Origin: Thermoplasmataceae archaeon
GTDB taxonomy: Archaea > Thermoplasmatota > Thermoplasmata > Thermoplasmatales > Thermoplasmataceae
Length of the DNA stretch: 64,000 bases
Reading direction: 5' to 3'
NCBI GenBank assembly: GCA_038729425.1
Contig: JAVYSB010000001.1
Location: 79,927 to 143,926, forward strand
Made by a program: the position numbers and the translations under genes. Of the stretch, positions 37,331 through 46,373 are shown piece by piece. A model generated the notes under the pieces. It was not told the origin of the DNA and made no database searches. It saw only the letters and a program-made list of their open reading frames with translations. Every line of letters starts with the position of its first letter. Position 1 is the stretch's first letter.

Positions 37331-37876
37331 CTATACTATCAATACAGCGGCGGCAACTGTGGTAGTCCATTCCCCTGATCTAAGAATTACAGCAGTAGAA
37401 CATATATTCTTCGTGGTGAGAATCTTATCCTCAAGGACGTATTCCTTTTTGCCCTCATCCCATGCAAGTTTATCCTTTAGTCCCATAGTGCTTGCCAGCA
37501 TCTCGGCTGCCAGTTTTTCCGCAAAGTACCCCGCCACTTTTTCGGTTTCCCCAAAGCTGTGATGTTCACTGAGATACCCCCATCTGCTTTGATCCCTTGG
37601 AATTGCATATCCAATAGCAGAGGAGATCATCCGGTTAAGTTCGTTGTCAGAGTTTCTTGCAAGAACGGTAAAAAGTATCTGACCTGGTGTAAGTAATTTG
37701 AGACCTTCTTCTCTGGAGACAGTTTCCGCGTAGGGAGGGTATATTGAGCTGATACTCGAAAGGTTAAAGGGTGCGATACCAGCATCTCTCAGAGCTTCCT
37801 CGAAGGACAGTAGCTGACTCTCCCCCCTTCCTACACCGCGCGTGAAGAATATTTTCTTGGGAACAAGCGAAGACAT
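37331..37876 (-). CDS. pdaD: Pyruvoyl-dependent arginine decarboxylase
   Basis: A 181-residue proenzyme with the self-cleavage site in [11 protein letters not shown] (about residues 38-48), where Ser-Ser is cut to give the pyruvoyl group. [11 protein letters not shown] and the AIGYAIP and SEHHSFG segments are family features. The product agmatine feeds polyamine synthesis, needed for agmatidine or thermospermine-type compounds. The VxSSIxP consensus is slightly altered (ISSIYP), but both Ser remain. Start ATG at 37876. Confidence 0.92.
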   Translation of the reverse strand: MSSLVPKKIFFTRGVGRGESQLLSFEEALRDAGIAPFNLSSISSIYPPYAETVSREEGLKLLTPGQILFTVLARNSDNELNRMISSAIGYAIPRDQSRWGYLSEHHSFGETEKVAGYFAEKLAAEMLASTMGLKDKLAWDEGKKEYVLEDKILTTKNICSTAVILRSGEWTTTVAAAVLIV

Positions 37877-37969
37877 TAAGCTTGATCATAAGCCCTTTTA
37901 AATCTTTTTTCATTGTGATTCCCGTAGTTCAGTCTCAGCCACAGTGTAAATTACATACCTGCTGCGGTT

Positions 37970-38374
37970 TCAGATATCAAAAAGTATTTTTGCATACCCT
38001 CGGATCAGATTGATATCTAGGTCGTGATATGTCACTGCTTTCAGTACGTATTCGTATTCCATCCCCTCCACAATGCGCATTCCAGAAAGGCGTAAGTTTG
38101 CGCCGCCTGTGACAAAAGTGATCTGATCAACATCATAGTATATGGTCTCTTCCGAGTCCACAAGGGAGATCACACGGGATAGGAGGTTTATAAGTATCTC
38201 CTCATTGCTATTTCCCTGAATTGTCATGTCGGACGTTATATCGGTTGAAGGTTTGCTTCCGGGAAAGGTCAGATCGAAAACTGCAATCAAAGCGTTCCTG
38301 AGAATCTCGGTGAAATTTTTCCCGTATACAATAATGCCGACATCGCCGGTATGATCGAAAATCTCGTATTTCAA
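37970..38374 (-). CDS. Archease (RtcB activator)
   Basis: A 134-residue archease. The FDHTGDVGIIVYG start carries the metal-binding Asp (D12) and the C-terminal AVTYHDLDI carries the His/Asp pair. It catalyses guanylylation turnover of the RtcB tRNA-splicing ligase; rtcB is not visible here. The start is a TTG at 38372-38374 with TTTTTTATTTTA (38404 to 38393, minus strand) about 24 bases upstream, suited to a leaderless mRNA starting in the gap after tes. Confidence 0.92.
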   Translation of the reverse strand: MKYEIFDHTGDVGIIVYGKNFTEILRNALIAVFDLTFPGSKPSTDITSDMTIQGNSNEEILINLLSRVISLVDSEETIYYDVDQITFVTGGANLRLSGMRIVEGMEYEYVLKAVTYHDLDINLIRGYAKILFDI

Positions 38375-38413
38375 TAAAAAGAGGAGTTTGGTAAAATAAA
38401 AAAACTTTGGGTA

Positions 38414-40231
38414 TTACTCGGGCTTGTTTGATGATATTACTGGGATCGGCTCATCAAGGTTTAGCCCTATCTCGTCCTGTGATAGTTTCCTTCCTATGCT
38501 TTTCTCATAGAACTCGATTATGTTCTTCTTCTCTTCCTTCGTGTAATCCCTGAAGTACTTGTCTTTCTTGAGTATCTTGCCGGTCCTCTCCTCGTATGTC
38601 TTTGCTGGAATCGAGTATTTTCTCTGAGTAGCGTCTCTGTACAGTTCAGGTATCACGTTGAAAGCACAGAAAGGAACGACTCTACCGTCAGGCATGGCAT
38701 AGTGTATGTCGCACCTCTCGACCCTGTCAACATCGTAGGTGTACGGGTCCATAAAGTGCATGAAACCTATGAACATGGACTTGTAATGGAACGCCTTTAG
38801 CCCGTGGTAATCTCCCTGGGTGAAAGCATTGTAGACCATATCCTTCAGCTTGAAATCCTTAGGCGCTTTCTCGTAGTCAACGAACTTCTTCAGCTTGAGG
38901 AGCAGTTTAGCGACAGACTCTGTTTTCTTCAACCTCTTGAAGCTTGATTCCTTGATTTCGTCTCCAAGATCCCCCATGTATTCAAACATGCCCTTTACAT
39001 CAATGAACCGTGTGATCGGTGTAACCCTGTCTCCCTCTTTGAAGATGTAGGTTCCCATCCCACAGGCAAAGTGTATGGACAGCTTGTATGTCTCGTGCCC
39101 CTTTAGGGCCTCTATGAAGTTTGAAACCTTGGTAGTTGCGGGTACGGTGAAGAAATCTTCCCTCCCGATCATTCCATCAGTCTGCTGCTCGATCTTCTTT
39201 ATTGCGCCAGGTATGGTTATCCTCTGCTTTTCTCTCATCCTGTCCGGCATTCTCCCTACCAGGCTCACAGGCTGGAAGTTAACAGACCTTACCACGTCTA
39301 TGTTCGCGAGACCGAATCTGATCATGTCTCCAAGGTATGCATCGTTGATTCCTCCGATTACCGTTGGAACAAGAACTACGCCGAGAGGAGCTTTCCTGTA
39401 ATTTTCAAGTGCAGCCGGGATTTCCCAGAAATTCTTCGGGTTAGATCTGGGAGTCGGGCCATCAAAGCTCGTATAAATGACGTTTGATCCAGCAGCCCTG
39501 ACCTTCTTTGGGAAGTCCGGGTCAAAAGCAGCTCTTATGCTGTTTGTGTTGAGCTGAATGTGTTCGTATCCCTCTTCCCTGGCAATCTTTATGATATCAA
39601 CTATATCGTCCCTGATCGTAGGCTCGCCGCCTGTGATCTGCACTGCGTTGGCGCCAACAGGTTTCTCGTTTCTCATCCTTCTGAGCATCATTCTTACCTG
39701 ATCCTGAGAAGGCTCGTAAATGGGCTCATTCTCCTTTGCATAGAAGAAGCAATACCAGCATGAAAGATCGCAGCGGTTGGTTACAACAACATTGCCGAGT
39801 CCGGTGTGAGATTTGTGTTTGACGCAAAGCCCACAGTGTGTCGGGCAGATGATCTTTTCCTCAAGGAATGCAACATGAGGATTCAGGATCTTTATTCCTT
39901 TGTCCTGGAATTTCTTGGCCTCCTGATACATATCATAATCTTCCCAGTATTTTTCCTTCGTAACACCGTGTTCAGAACACTCCTTTATAAGCTTGACTTC
40001 TCCGCCGTTCTCATAGACAATGGCAGGGATCCTCATCTGGTCGAACTTTTCATCGTCCGCACAGAGAGGGCACAGACTTTCAGTTACCCTTAGAACAAGC
40101 ATATCAGATGTAACGAGATGCCCGAGACGCTGAACAAATTCATCAACCGTCTTGAATGGCGCGTTTCTGCTGATCTCGAAATCACTCGCAAAACGAATTT
40201 CGGGATGCTTATTCATCTCTTCAGCGATCAT
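38414..40231 (-). CDS. tes: Radical SAM tetraether lipid synthase (Tes) homologue
   Basis: A 605-residue radical SAM protein. The [4Fe-4S] Cys triad is Cys154, 158 and 161 in TNRCDLSCWYCFFY. The N-terminal Cys clusters CPLC (54-57), C85 and CPTHCGLC (129-136) are the extra iron-sulfur or metal ligands found in the Mj0619/MA_1486 group. GGEPTIR follows. That group includes Tes, which couples two archaeol-type chains into glycerol dialkyl glycerol tetraethers. The assignment fits an acidophile with monolayer membranes and is known from family studies. The ATG at 40231 has GGTGA upstream. TTTTGTCT lies at 40283-40290 just before a TATA-like TTTTAATAA. Confidence 0.9.
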   Translation of the reverse strand: MIAEEMNKHPEIRFASDFEISRNAPFKTVDEFVQRLGHLVTSDMLVLRVTESLCPLCADDEKFDQMRIPAIVYENGGEVKLIKECSEHGVTKEKYWEDYDMYQEAKKFQDKGIKILNPHVAFLEEKIICPTHCGLCVKHKSHTGLGNVVVTNRCDLSCWYCFFYAKENEPIYEPSQDQVRMMLRRMRNEKPVGANAVQITGGEPTIRDDIVDIIKIAREEGYEHIQLNTNSIRAAFDPDFPKKVRAAGSNVIYTSFDGPTPRSNPKNFWEIPAALENYRKAPLGVVLVPTVIGGINDAYLGDMIRFGLANIDVVRSVNFQPVSLVGRMPDRMREKQRITIPGAIKKIEQQTDGMIGREDFFTVPATTKVSNFIEALKGHETYKLSIHFACGMGTYIFKEGDRVTPITRFIDVKGMFEYMGDLGDEIKESSFKRLKKTESVAKLLLKLKKFVDYEKAPKDFKLKDMVYNAFTQGDYHGLKAFHYKSMFIGFMHFMDPYTYDVDRVERCDIHYAMPDGRVVPFCAFNVIPELYRDATQRKYSIPAKTYEERTGKILKKDKYFRDYTKEEKKNIIEFYEKSIGRKLSQDEIGLNLDEPIPVISSNKPE

Positions 40232-40600
40232 CTTTTATTTCACCTATCACTTTATGCAGCAACTTGACGGTTATTAAAAGTGTTTTGTCTCCTTTTGTGC
40301 TAATTACTAATCAACCCTATTAGCTACGATACATACAATCATGAAGTTTATATATAGATAGCATCAGCAATCCGGACGTTCTTATAATATTGTTTGTTAT
40401 GAATTTTTAGAGCTTCATCTAAAAGTAACGTTAGGAGACGTCGTTATATTTGTATTGGCTGACAGACGATTCATGTGCTTTCCATCTAGGGTGATAACTA
40501 TTCTTAATTTATGATCCTTAGCTACAACCATGGCTCATTCACCTTTGATCTCCGCGACCACACTTAAAATAATATACCTCCAAATCAATACACTGCGCGA
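40232..40600. other. tes/tRNA-Gly intergenic region
   Basis: About 370 bases with the tes promoter (minus-strand TTTTAATAA near 40281-40273 after AGACAAAA), a plus-strand TTTATATATAG at 40348-40358 of unknown use, and AATAATATAC at 40569-40578 for the tRNA. A 38-codon minus frame at 40415-40531 is listed separately. Confidence 0.4.
40415..40531 (-). CDS. Possible 38-residue small protein
   Basis: An ATG at 40531 opens 38 codons beginning MVVAKDHKLRIVITLDGKHM. A GGTGA lies about ten bases upstream, and a TATA-like stretch (TATATTATTTTAAG, 40576 to 40563) is at a suitable distance, shared back-to-back with the tRNA-Gly promoter. The strand pattern KLRIVITLDG could be a small ribbon-helix-helix or beta protein, but I recognise no family. 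Evidence is positional only. Confidence 0.25.
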   Translation of the reverse strand: MVVAKDHKLRIVITLDGKHMNRLSANTNITTSPNVTFR

Positions 40601-40673
40601 GCGGGTGTGGTGTAGCCTGGTAACACGCGAGCTTGCCAAGCTCGTGCCTCGGGTCCAAATCCCGGCACCCGCA
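40601..40673 (+). tRNA. tRNA-Gly(GCC)
   Basis: Acceptor GCGGGTG pairs with CACCCGC; discriminator A. The D arm is GTG-TAGCCTGGTAA-CAC, the anticodon arm CGAGC-TTGCCAA-GCTCG with anticodon GCC, and the T arm TCGGG-TCCAAAT-CCCGG. It reads GGC/GGU glycine codons. A TATA-like AATAATATAC lies 23-32 bases upstream. CCA is not encoded. Confidence 0.95.
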
Positions 40674-40686
40674 TGTTTTCTTTTTT

Positions 40687-41481
40687 TCACGTGAGCCCTC
40701 TTAATATGGATCTTATTTCATGACCAGCGTTTTTACGTATTGATTCAACGATTTCCCTCCCGTTCCCGCTATATTCGCTGATCAATGCAGAACAACCAGA
40801 ATTTCTGGTACACTGATCCCTGACCCTGTTGCATATCATAATGTCGATCGGCAGCCCCATTTTCTTGAAATCACCCCTTATTTCATCAGACTGAATCAGG
40901 CTTAAATCATCCATTGTAGTCACCATAATGAAGTGTGTTCTCTCAAGCCTTTTCCACACATGGTCTGCCAATTCTCTCCATTTAATGAGCGTTTCAATTG
41001 CTTTTTTCCCTCCCAACCTCTGCTTTAACTTCAGGTAAAACTGGATGTCGCGGCCAATATGGTTGTAAAAGTCCTTTTCAAGATTTAAGAGATGCATTGT
41101 AGACGATGAAGCTGGGGTATCCCATATCACGAAATCGTAATTACCGGATTCGTCAATATCTACAACGTTGGAAATCATGAATTCCTCCGCAACTCCTGGG
41201 GCACTGGCTATGTGCTCAAGGATGCTTCTGTCCGTATCCATGAACTCCGAAACAATTGACAGGACCTCATCACCGTACCTGGCGATCCATTTCGAGGATA
41301 CTTCTTTCTCAGAAAGCTCCACGTATTCCAGCTTATCGCTTTGGTTGAATATGTAACGCAGAGATGGCATGAAATCAGTTGACACGATGATTGCCCTGCC
41401 CAGTGATGCAAGTTCTAGTGCAAACGCAGAGGCTATGGATGTTTTTCCAACACCTCCCTTTCCAATGAATGAAAGGATCAC
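40687..41481 (-). CDS. ArsA/Get3-like P-loop ATPase
   Basis: A 264-residue deviant-Walker ATPase. GKGGVGKTS is at residues 7-15, the switch I region reads VSTDFMPS, and switch II VIWDTPASSSTMHLL. The protein resembles the single-domain ArsA/Get3 group but is short, and its last third has Cys-containing CNRVRDQCTRNSGC, a possible metal site. It may act in tail-anchored protein targeting or in cofactor insertion. No ArsB is nearby. The start is a GTG at 41479-41481. It ends 14 bases after the end of tRNA-Gly, in the opposite direction. Confidence 0.85.
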   Translation of the reverse strand: MILSFIGKGGVGKTSIASAFALELASLGRAIIVSTDFMPSLRYIFNQSDKLEYVELSEKEVSSKWIARYGDEVLSIVSEFMDTDRSILEHIASAPGVAEEFMISNVVDIDESGNYDFVIWDTPASSSTMHLLNLEKDFYNHIGRDIQFYLKLKQRLGGKKAIETLIKWRELADHVWKRLERTHFIMVTTMDDLSLIQSDEIRGDFKKMGLPIDIMICNRVRDQCTRNSGCSALISEYSGNGREIVESIRKNAGHEIRSILRGLT

Positions 41482-41608
41482 TTACCATTATTACGCCAGA
41501 AGTTAAAACCCTTGACTGCAGAGGTGTGCCACAGGATTAAAATAACACAGGAACGTAAACCTGCATTGGAATCTTGATAAGATAAATAGCTTGGACCGAT
41601 AATGGTTC

Positions 41609-42436
41609 ATGCCAACCTTGAAACAGGGAACCAGTCTTGCAAGAGTGGATCGATTGGGTGCGTACATTGATTCTTTTCAATTGTCAGGAAGGCAAATTCT
41701 TATGGTTTCCCCTGACGGGAGGGATACACATGGAGGATGTGCAGTCCTTGCGCCATACGCAAACAGGGTAAGGAACGCAGTATATGTCTGGAACGACAGG
41801 CCCTACATCCTTCCCAGGAACGACGGAATGAACAGTATTCATGGCCTAGTGAAACAGGAGAAATGGTCATATGATTCCGAAACCAGACAGGCGCCGAATA
41901 TAACGGAACTGAAATACGATCTCGTGAGCCCGTGTTATCCTTCAAGAATTGTAATAAAGAACAAGTATGAAATCGAGACTGATTTTTTTGATGTCACCTG
42001 CAACGTTACCAATGTCGGTGAATCAAGTTGTCCACTGGTGATCGGGTTTCATCCATACTTCCTTTTCAGGAATAAGTGGAGCCTTTCCCACGAAAATGAT
42101 CTTTATAAATTGCAGTACAAGGACTCCTATTTCCCAAGCGGAGAAATGGAAAAGACAGATTTCAACGGGGCGGGAGATCTGCAGTCTTCCAATTTTGACA
42201 ATACGTTTTTTGGAGGTGGGAAAGTGACATTGAACGCTGGTGATCACTCTCTTGAGATAGAGAGGAGAAACATGGAATATCTAGTTATCTATAACGGAAA
42301 ATATTCCAAGAACACTTCCGTAGCCTTAGAACCCATGACCGGAGCCCCAGATGCATTCAACAACCGGATAGGCCTGGTAACGCTTGATGCCGGCAAGGAA
42401 TTCCAATGCGGCTTCAAAGTAAAGCTAGTTACTTAG
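41609..42436 (+). CDS. Aldose 1-epimerase (galactose mutarotase-like)
   Basis: A 275-residue beta-supersandwich protein. The GalM signature appears as LAPYANRVRN, DGMNSIHGLVKQ (substrate His), a GFHPYF segment with the second His, and LEPMTGAPDAFNN with the C-terminal Glu. It interconverts alpha and beta anomers of free aldoses or hexose-6-phosphates. AAGATAAATAG (41579-41589) is a promoter-like stretch about 20-30 bases before the ATG. Confidence 0.9.
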   Translation: MPTLKQGTSLARVDRLGAYIDSFQLSGRQILMVSPDGRDTHGGCAVLAPYANRVRNAVYVWNDRPYILPRNDGMNSIHGLVKQEKWSYDSETRQAPNITELKYDLVSPCYPSRIVIKNKYEIETDFFDVTCNVTNVGESSCPLVIGFHPYFLFRNKWSLSHENDLYKLQYKDSYFPSGEMEKTDFNGAGDLQSSNFDNTFFGGGKVTLNAGDHSLEIERRNMEYLVIYNGKYSKNTSVALEPMTGAPDAFNNRIGLVTLDAGKEFQCGFKVKLVT

Positions 42437-42558
42437 TAAAACTGGGCCCAGCAGCGTTGATGGGGAAACCCGCCTCCAATTGGCTCTTCGGTATAGCCAG
42501 AATTAATGATTATTGATATACGATACTTTTTTATTTAGCAGTTGCTGTAAGTGCTTGT

Positions 42559-43503
42559 TTGATTGGCCTAACAAATATCATTCTTATTTCAATTACAGCA
42601 GCTTCGATAGCAGGTTCGCTAGCTTACAGGTTCAAACTGTTCTGGAAAAAATATGCAATTTCTATACCTCTTCTGATTCTCTTGTATTACTTCTTTCCCA
42701 CTATACTCGTATTCCCAGTATTTGTTCTTTCCCTCATATCAACGACCGCACTCTACTCTATGCAATTCTACCTTCCATTCTTCGCGGATTTTGCCATTAT
42801 TTTCTATTTTTTCTGGGTCGGGGGAAAAACCTACAGCTCTTCAGCCATAGATGTTGCAGTGTCCCTAAGTGTTATTCTGGTTATGATGGAGGACCGACGC
42901 CTCCGAGACCACTCGCATAATAACGATGTCTCAAGGGGAAAGTCAAAGGAGAAGGAGGTTAACAGAGACTACGTGCAGATAGGCATCGGCGTAATTGCTC
43001 TTTTCATCCTGCTTTCATTCAAGTTCCACGACTCGTCGTGGATCTTCACGTTCTCGGCTTTGCTGTTATACCTTCTTGGTAACTATTTCTCCAACGACGG
43101 CACCACATACCTCGGGAATTTCCTGAATTCCCTAGAAAGACCAAGCACGCCGCTAGGAATAGGCGCAATGTGGTTAGCTGCTGGCTTGCTGCTGGCAGTT
43201 GGAATTGTTGGGAACGTAAAAGTTTTGGCTCTTATCCTTTTCATTTTGATGATTGGCGACTCACTGGCCACCATAATCGGCTCAAACATCAAATCCCCAA
43301 AACTTCCGTACAATAAGAGAAAGTCTATCGCAGGACTTCTTGCTGATTTTTTGCCGGCGGCAATATTCGGATTTATTATCCTTGGATATTGGGGGGTAGC
43401 CTTTGCAGCTATTGGGTCTATTGTTGAAAGCGCGGCAAGGTATCCCTTCGATGACAACTACATGATCCCGCTTGTGCTTGCGGCTCTGTCACCGCTCGTC
43501 TGA
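42559..43503 (+). CDS. Dolichol/phytol kinase-like CTP-dependent membrane kinase
   Basis: A 314-residue protein with about nine membrane helices. The C-terminal half has GDSLATIIGSNIKSPKLPYNKRKSIAGLLADF, the conserved GDxxAxxxG...K(R)KSxxG motif of SEC59/dolichol kinase and phytol kinase. These enzymes phosphorylate polyprenols with CTP. In archaea such proteins supply dolichyl phosphate for protein glycosylation or salvage geranylgeraniol. The start is a TTG at 42559 with a T-rich TATA-like stretch at 42527-42537. The 3' end overlaps the convergent GNAT gene by 46 bases. Confidence 0.82.
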   Translation: MIGLTNIILISITAASIAGSLAYRFKLFWKKYAISIPLLILLYYFFPTILVFPVFVLSLISTTALYSMQFYLPFFADFAIIFYFFWVGGKTYSSSAIDVAVSLSVILVMMEDRRLRDHSHNNDVSRGKSKEKEVNRDYVQIGIGVIALFILLSFKFHDSSWIFTFSALLLYLLGNYFSNDGTTYLGNFLNSLERPSTPLGIGAMWLAAGLLLAVGIVGNVKVLALILFILMIGDSLATIIGSNIKSPKLPYNKRKSIAGLLADFLPAAIFGFIILGYWGVAFAAIGSIVESAARYPFDDNYMIPLVLAALSPLV

Positions 43504-44435
43504 TCAGGAGGGATATAAAAGAATACCTCACGCGGTTGATGTCTGTCGGTAAATCCTAGGGAAGCGTACAGATTCCTGGCTGGATTGTTCTCCGAAACCC
43601 ATAGGTCTGCCCTGAGATACCCGATTCTGGACATTTCCGAAAGAGCCCTGGTGAGAATAACCCTTCCGACTCCTTTGCCGCGTAGATGTGGCAGTAGATC
43701 AATGTCTGCCAGCAAAGGAACGCTCTCAATTGCCCTTGGGCCCTCTCCGTTTGTAAATACTATGCAGCCGGACAGCGTATCTTTACTCCAGACTGCATAG
43801 GACGCTTCCTTGATTATACTGCCATATTCCTCGCTGAAAAGTGACTTTGACATAGCTAGACTCTGTTCTAATGTCGGTGTGTAAAGGATCGAGTCTTCTG
43901 TTCCACTGTAGGCACGGTATGCAAGTTCAGCGTATTGTGCAGCGGTGAGGTCGGTGAATGGCGAAATCCTCATTCCGGATGGGATTTCAGAGATAGGAAA
44001 TGACAGATCGTGAAGATCTATTGTCATTCTGGTTCTGGCAAATTTCCTGAAGCCATGTTCCTCTGCAATGGCCTCCCAGGACTCGGGAGCGTTGAATATC
44101 TCATTTATCATGGGAATTTTCTTATCATTTTTGGACTCCGAAATGATCCAGTTCAGCAAGTTTTCCACTCGCTTTTCATTGTACATATCAGGATGCAGGA
44201 ACCCTATGGAAGCATAATTGCGATCTTTCAATTCCTCAGATTCTACTATGTATGCATACGCTGCCACTTCCTTCCCAGACACTATTACCCGGGATCTGAT
44301 CTTATTCTGGGTAAGTTTCTCAATTAGAAGTTCCATGGACTCCCTAATTGGTAACCCAGGATATTTTTCCTCGAGAAATTCAAGGTAACCTTTCAGAATA
44401 AGATTCCAGTCCATTTTTGCATTCTTTATCTCCAT
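43458..44435 (-). CDS. Double-GNAT N-acetyltransferase
   Basis: A 325-residue protein with two GNAT-like halves. The N-terminal half (1-150) is degenerate. The C-terminal half has LADIDLLPHLRGKGVGRVILTRAL, where RGKGVGR forms the acetyl-CoA loop, and NNPARNLYASLGF. The arrangement resembles mycothiol-synthase-like tandem GNATs. The substrate is unknown. Its 3' end runs into the convergent kinase gene by 46 bases, which is long for an overlap, but both frames look coding up to their stops. Confidence 0.83.
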   Translation of the reverse strand: MEIKNAKMDWNLILKGYLEFLEEKYPGLPIRESMELLIEKLTQNKIRSRVIVSGKEVAAYAYIVESEELKDRNYASIGFLHPDMYNEKRVENLLNWIISESKNDKKIPMINEIFNAPESWEAIAEEHGFRKFARTRMTIDLHDLSFPISEIPSGMRISPFTDLTAAQYAELAYRAYSGTEDSILYTPTLEQSLAMSKSLFSEEYGSIIKEASYAVWSKDTLSGCIVFTNGEGPRAIESVPLLADIDLLPHLRGKGVGRVILTRALSEMSRIGYLRADLWVSENNPARNLYASLGFTDRHQPREVFFYIPPDQTSGDRAASTSGIM

Positions 44436-44524
44436 ATGCTGTCATCTCTTTTTGAAATAAAACTGTAACCTCACTTGTAAGAGGAGATGTATTTAACCGT
44501 ATGCGCGATTATGAAAAGATATAG

Positions 44525-45868
44525 ATGGATGATGAGGAAAGAACCCGGATGTTCAACGAGGCGGCAATTCGCTATTCCGGGCTCTACAAAGGAAAGATAA
44601 ACACAATGTCAAAAGTTCCGGTCAGAAACCTCAGTGACTTCTCCATTTGGTATACGCCTGGGGTTGCTGCTGTCTCTCTCAAAATAGCTGCGAATCCAGA
44701 ACAGTCCTTTGATCTGACAGGACGCTGGAACAGCGTAGCAATATTGACAGATGGCACGAGAGTGCTCGGACTTGGCAAGGTGGGCCCCGAAGCTGCGATG
44801 CCTGTAATGGAGGGCAAGGCCCTGATATTTAATTATCTTGGCGGTGTCAACGCCATCCCCATACCAATACGTGTATCGAGCCAGGATGAGTTCATGGCTG
44901 TTGCCAGGGCACTGGAACCATCGTTCGGCGGGTACAACTTGGAAGACATAGAGTCCCCCAAGTGTTTCTTCATTCTAGAAAAATTGCAGAAAGACCTTAA
45001 TATTCCTGTCTGGCACGACGACCAACTTGGCACTGCATCCATAACCCTCGCGGGACTGATAAACGCACTGAGGGTTTCCGGAAAGAAAATTGAGGATTCA
45101 ACCGTCCTGCTCATGGGATCAGGGGCGGCAAACATTGCTGCTGCTCATCTGTTGATTGCCGCAGGTTTCAAGCCAGGTAACATAATAATGGCAGATTCGC
45201 ATGGCATCCTTGAACCGGAAAGAAGTGATATAGATTCCCTTATGATCAACAATCCCTGGAAATATCAACTGGCGATGAGCACCAACTTAGAACGGAGGAA
45301 GGGACCGATCGAAAATGCATTCAAGGGCATCGATGTTGTGATATCTGCTTCTAGGCCTGGGCCGGAGACAATCAAAAGGGAATGGGTGAAGTCAATGAAC
45401 AGCAATTCAATTGTATTTGCTCTCGCGAATCCCGTTCCAGAAATATGGCCACATGTCGCTGCGGAAGCAGGCGCTAAAATTGTTGCAACTGGAAGGGGTG
45501 ACTTCCCTAACCAGATAAATAACAGCCTTGTATTCCCGGGTGTGTTCAGGGGAGTTCTGGATGCGGGAGCGAAGGGCGTCAATTTCCAGATAATGGTTGA
45601 GGCGTCCTACGAAATCGCCAATTTTGTTGAGAATCCTTCAGTGGAGAAAATCGTCCCTACTATGAATGAGTGGGAACTCTACCCGAGGGTGGCTGCAGCG
45701 GTAGCTTCCAAAACTGTCGAAATGGGACTGGCAAGGAAACACAATTCAAAGGAGGGTTTCCTGAAGACTGCTACCGAAATAATTGAAAGTAACAGAGATA
45801 TATATTCAAGAATGATGAAAGAAGGCTTGATAAAGAACTATTTTGGAGATGAGAAGAATGGGAGATAA
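44525..45868 (+). CDS. maeB: Malic enzyme (NAD(P)-dependent malate decarboxylase)
   Basis: A 447-residue malic enzyme converting malate to pyruvate, CO2 and NAD(P)H. WYTPGVAAVSLKIA, DGTRVLGLGKVGPEAAMPVMEGKA, metal-binding VWHDDQLGTA and dinucleotide loop LLMGSGAANIAAAHLL are present, and FALANPVPEIWP ends the core. No phosphotransacetylase domain is present. The ATG at 44525 lies in a short AT-rich promoter region. The 3' end overlaps the next gene, so the pair is likely an operon. Confidence 0.95.
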   Translation: MDDEERTRMFNEAAIRYSGLYKGKINTMSKVPVRNLSDFSIWYTPGVAAVSLKIAANPEQSFDLTGRWNSVAILTDGTRVLGLGKVGPEAAMPVMEGKALIFNYLGGVNAIPIPIRVSSQDEFMAVARALEPSFGGYNLEDIESPKCFFILEKLQKDLNIPVWHDDQLGTASITLAGLINALRVSGKKIEDSTVLLMGSGAANIAAAHLLIAAGFKPGNIIMADSHGILEPERSDIDSLMINNPWKYQLAMSTNLERRKGPIENAFKGIDVVISASRPGPETIKREWVKSMNSNSIVFALANPVPEIWPHVAAEAGAKIVATGRGDFPNQINNSLVFPGVFRGVLDAGAKGVNFQIMVEASYEIANFVENPSVEKIVPTMNEWELYPRVAAAVASKTVEMGLARKHNSKEGFLKTATEIIESNRDIYSRMMKEGLIKNYFGDEKNGR

Positions 45869-46373
45869 CACGAAAATCAGGAAGATGAAACCAGAAGACA
45901 TCGAGACTGCCATTGAACTGGTAAGAAGACAGAAAAAACTCAATGAAGAATTTGATTCTTCATTTGTTGTAAGCGAGGACGCAAAGACTGGTATTGAGAG
46001 ATATCTCTCCAACGCCTTAAAGGAGCCGGATAAATACATAGCGCTGGTTGCTGAGTGCAAAAAACGCGTCGTGGGACTAATAAAAGTCGACATACTGGAT
46101 AGAGTGTGTTATGATCCAAAAGCGGAGGCAAGAATTGTGGAATTCTATGTGATGCCTGAATACAGAAGAAAGAAAATTGGGCACATGCTCATGGATGAGC
46201 TGAACTCTATGCTGGAGAAGCGTGGAATTACGCTTGTATCTGCAGAGTTCCCCTCCCTTAACCTCATCGCACTGTCCTTCTACAAGAAGAACGATTTCAG
46301 GGATATGGTGAGCATTTACGGGAAACAGATAACTAAAGAAGAGGAAGAATCTGAAGGAAAGGGAGTGTCTTAG
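45858..46373 (+). CDS. GNAT N-acetyltransferase, RimI-like
   Basis: About 171 residues with the acetyl-CoA pattern VEFYVMPEYRRKKIGHMLMDEL and a typical FYKKNDF near the C-terminus. It may acetylate a protein N-terminus, a polyamine or a small molecule. The frame also has a TTG at 45843 and an ATG at 45849. I choose 45858 because GGAGATGA sits five to six bases upstream as a ribosome binding site inside the end of maeB, with an 11-base gene overlap. Confidence 0.85.
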   Translation: MGDNTKIRKMKPEDIETAIELVRRQKKLNEEFDSSFVVSEDAKTGIERYLSNALKEPDKYIALVAECKKRVVGLIKVDILDRVCYDPKAEARIVEFYVMPEYRRKKIGHMLMDELNSMLEKRGITLVSAEFPSLNLIALSFYKKNDFRDMVSIYGKQITKEEEESEGKGVS

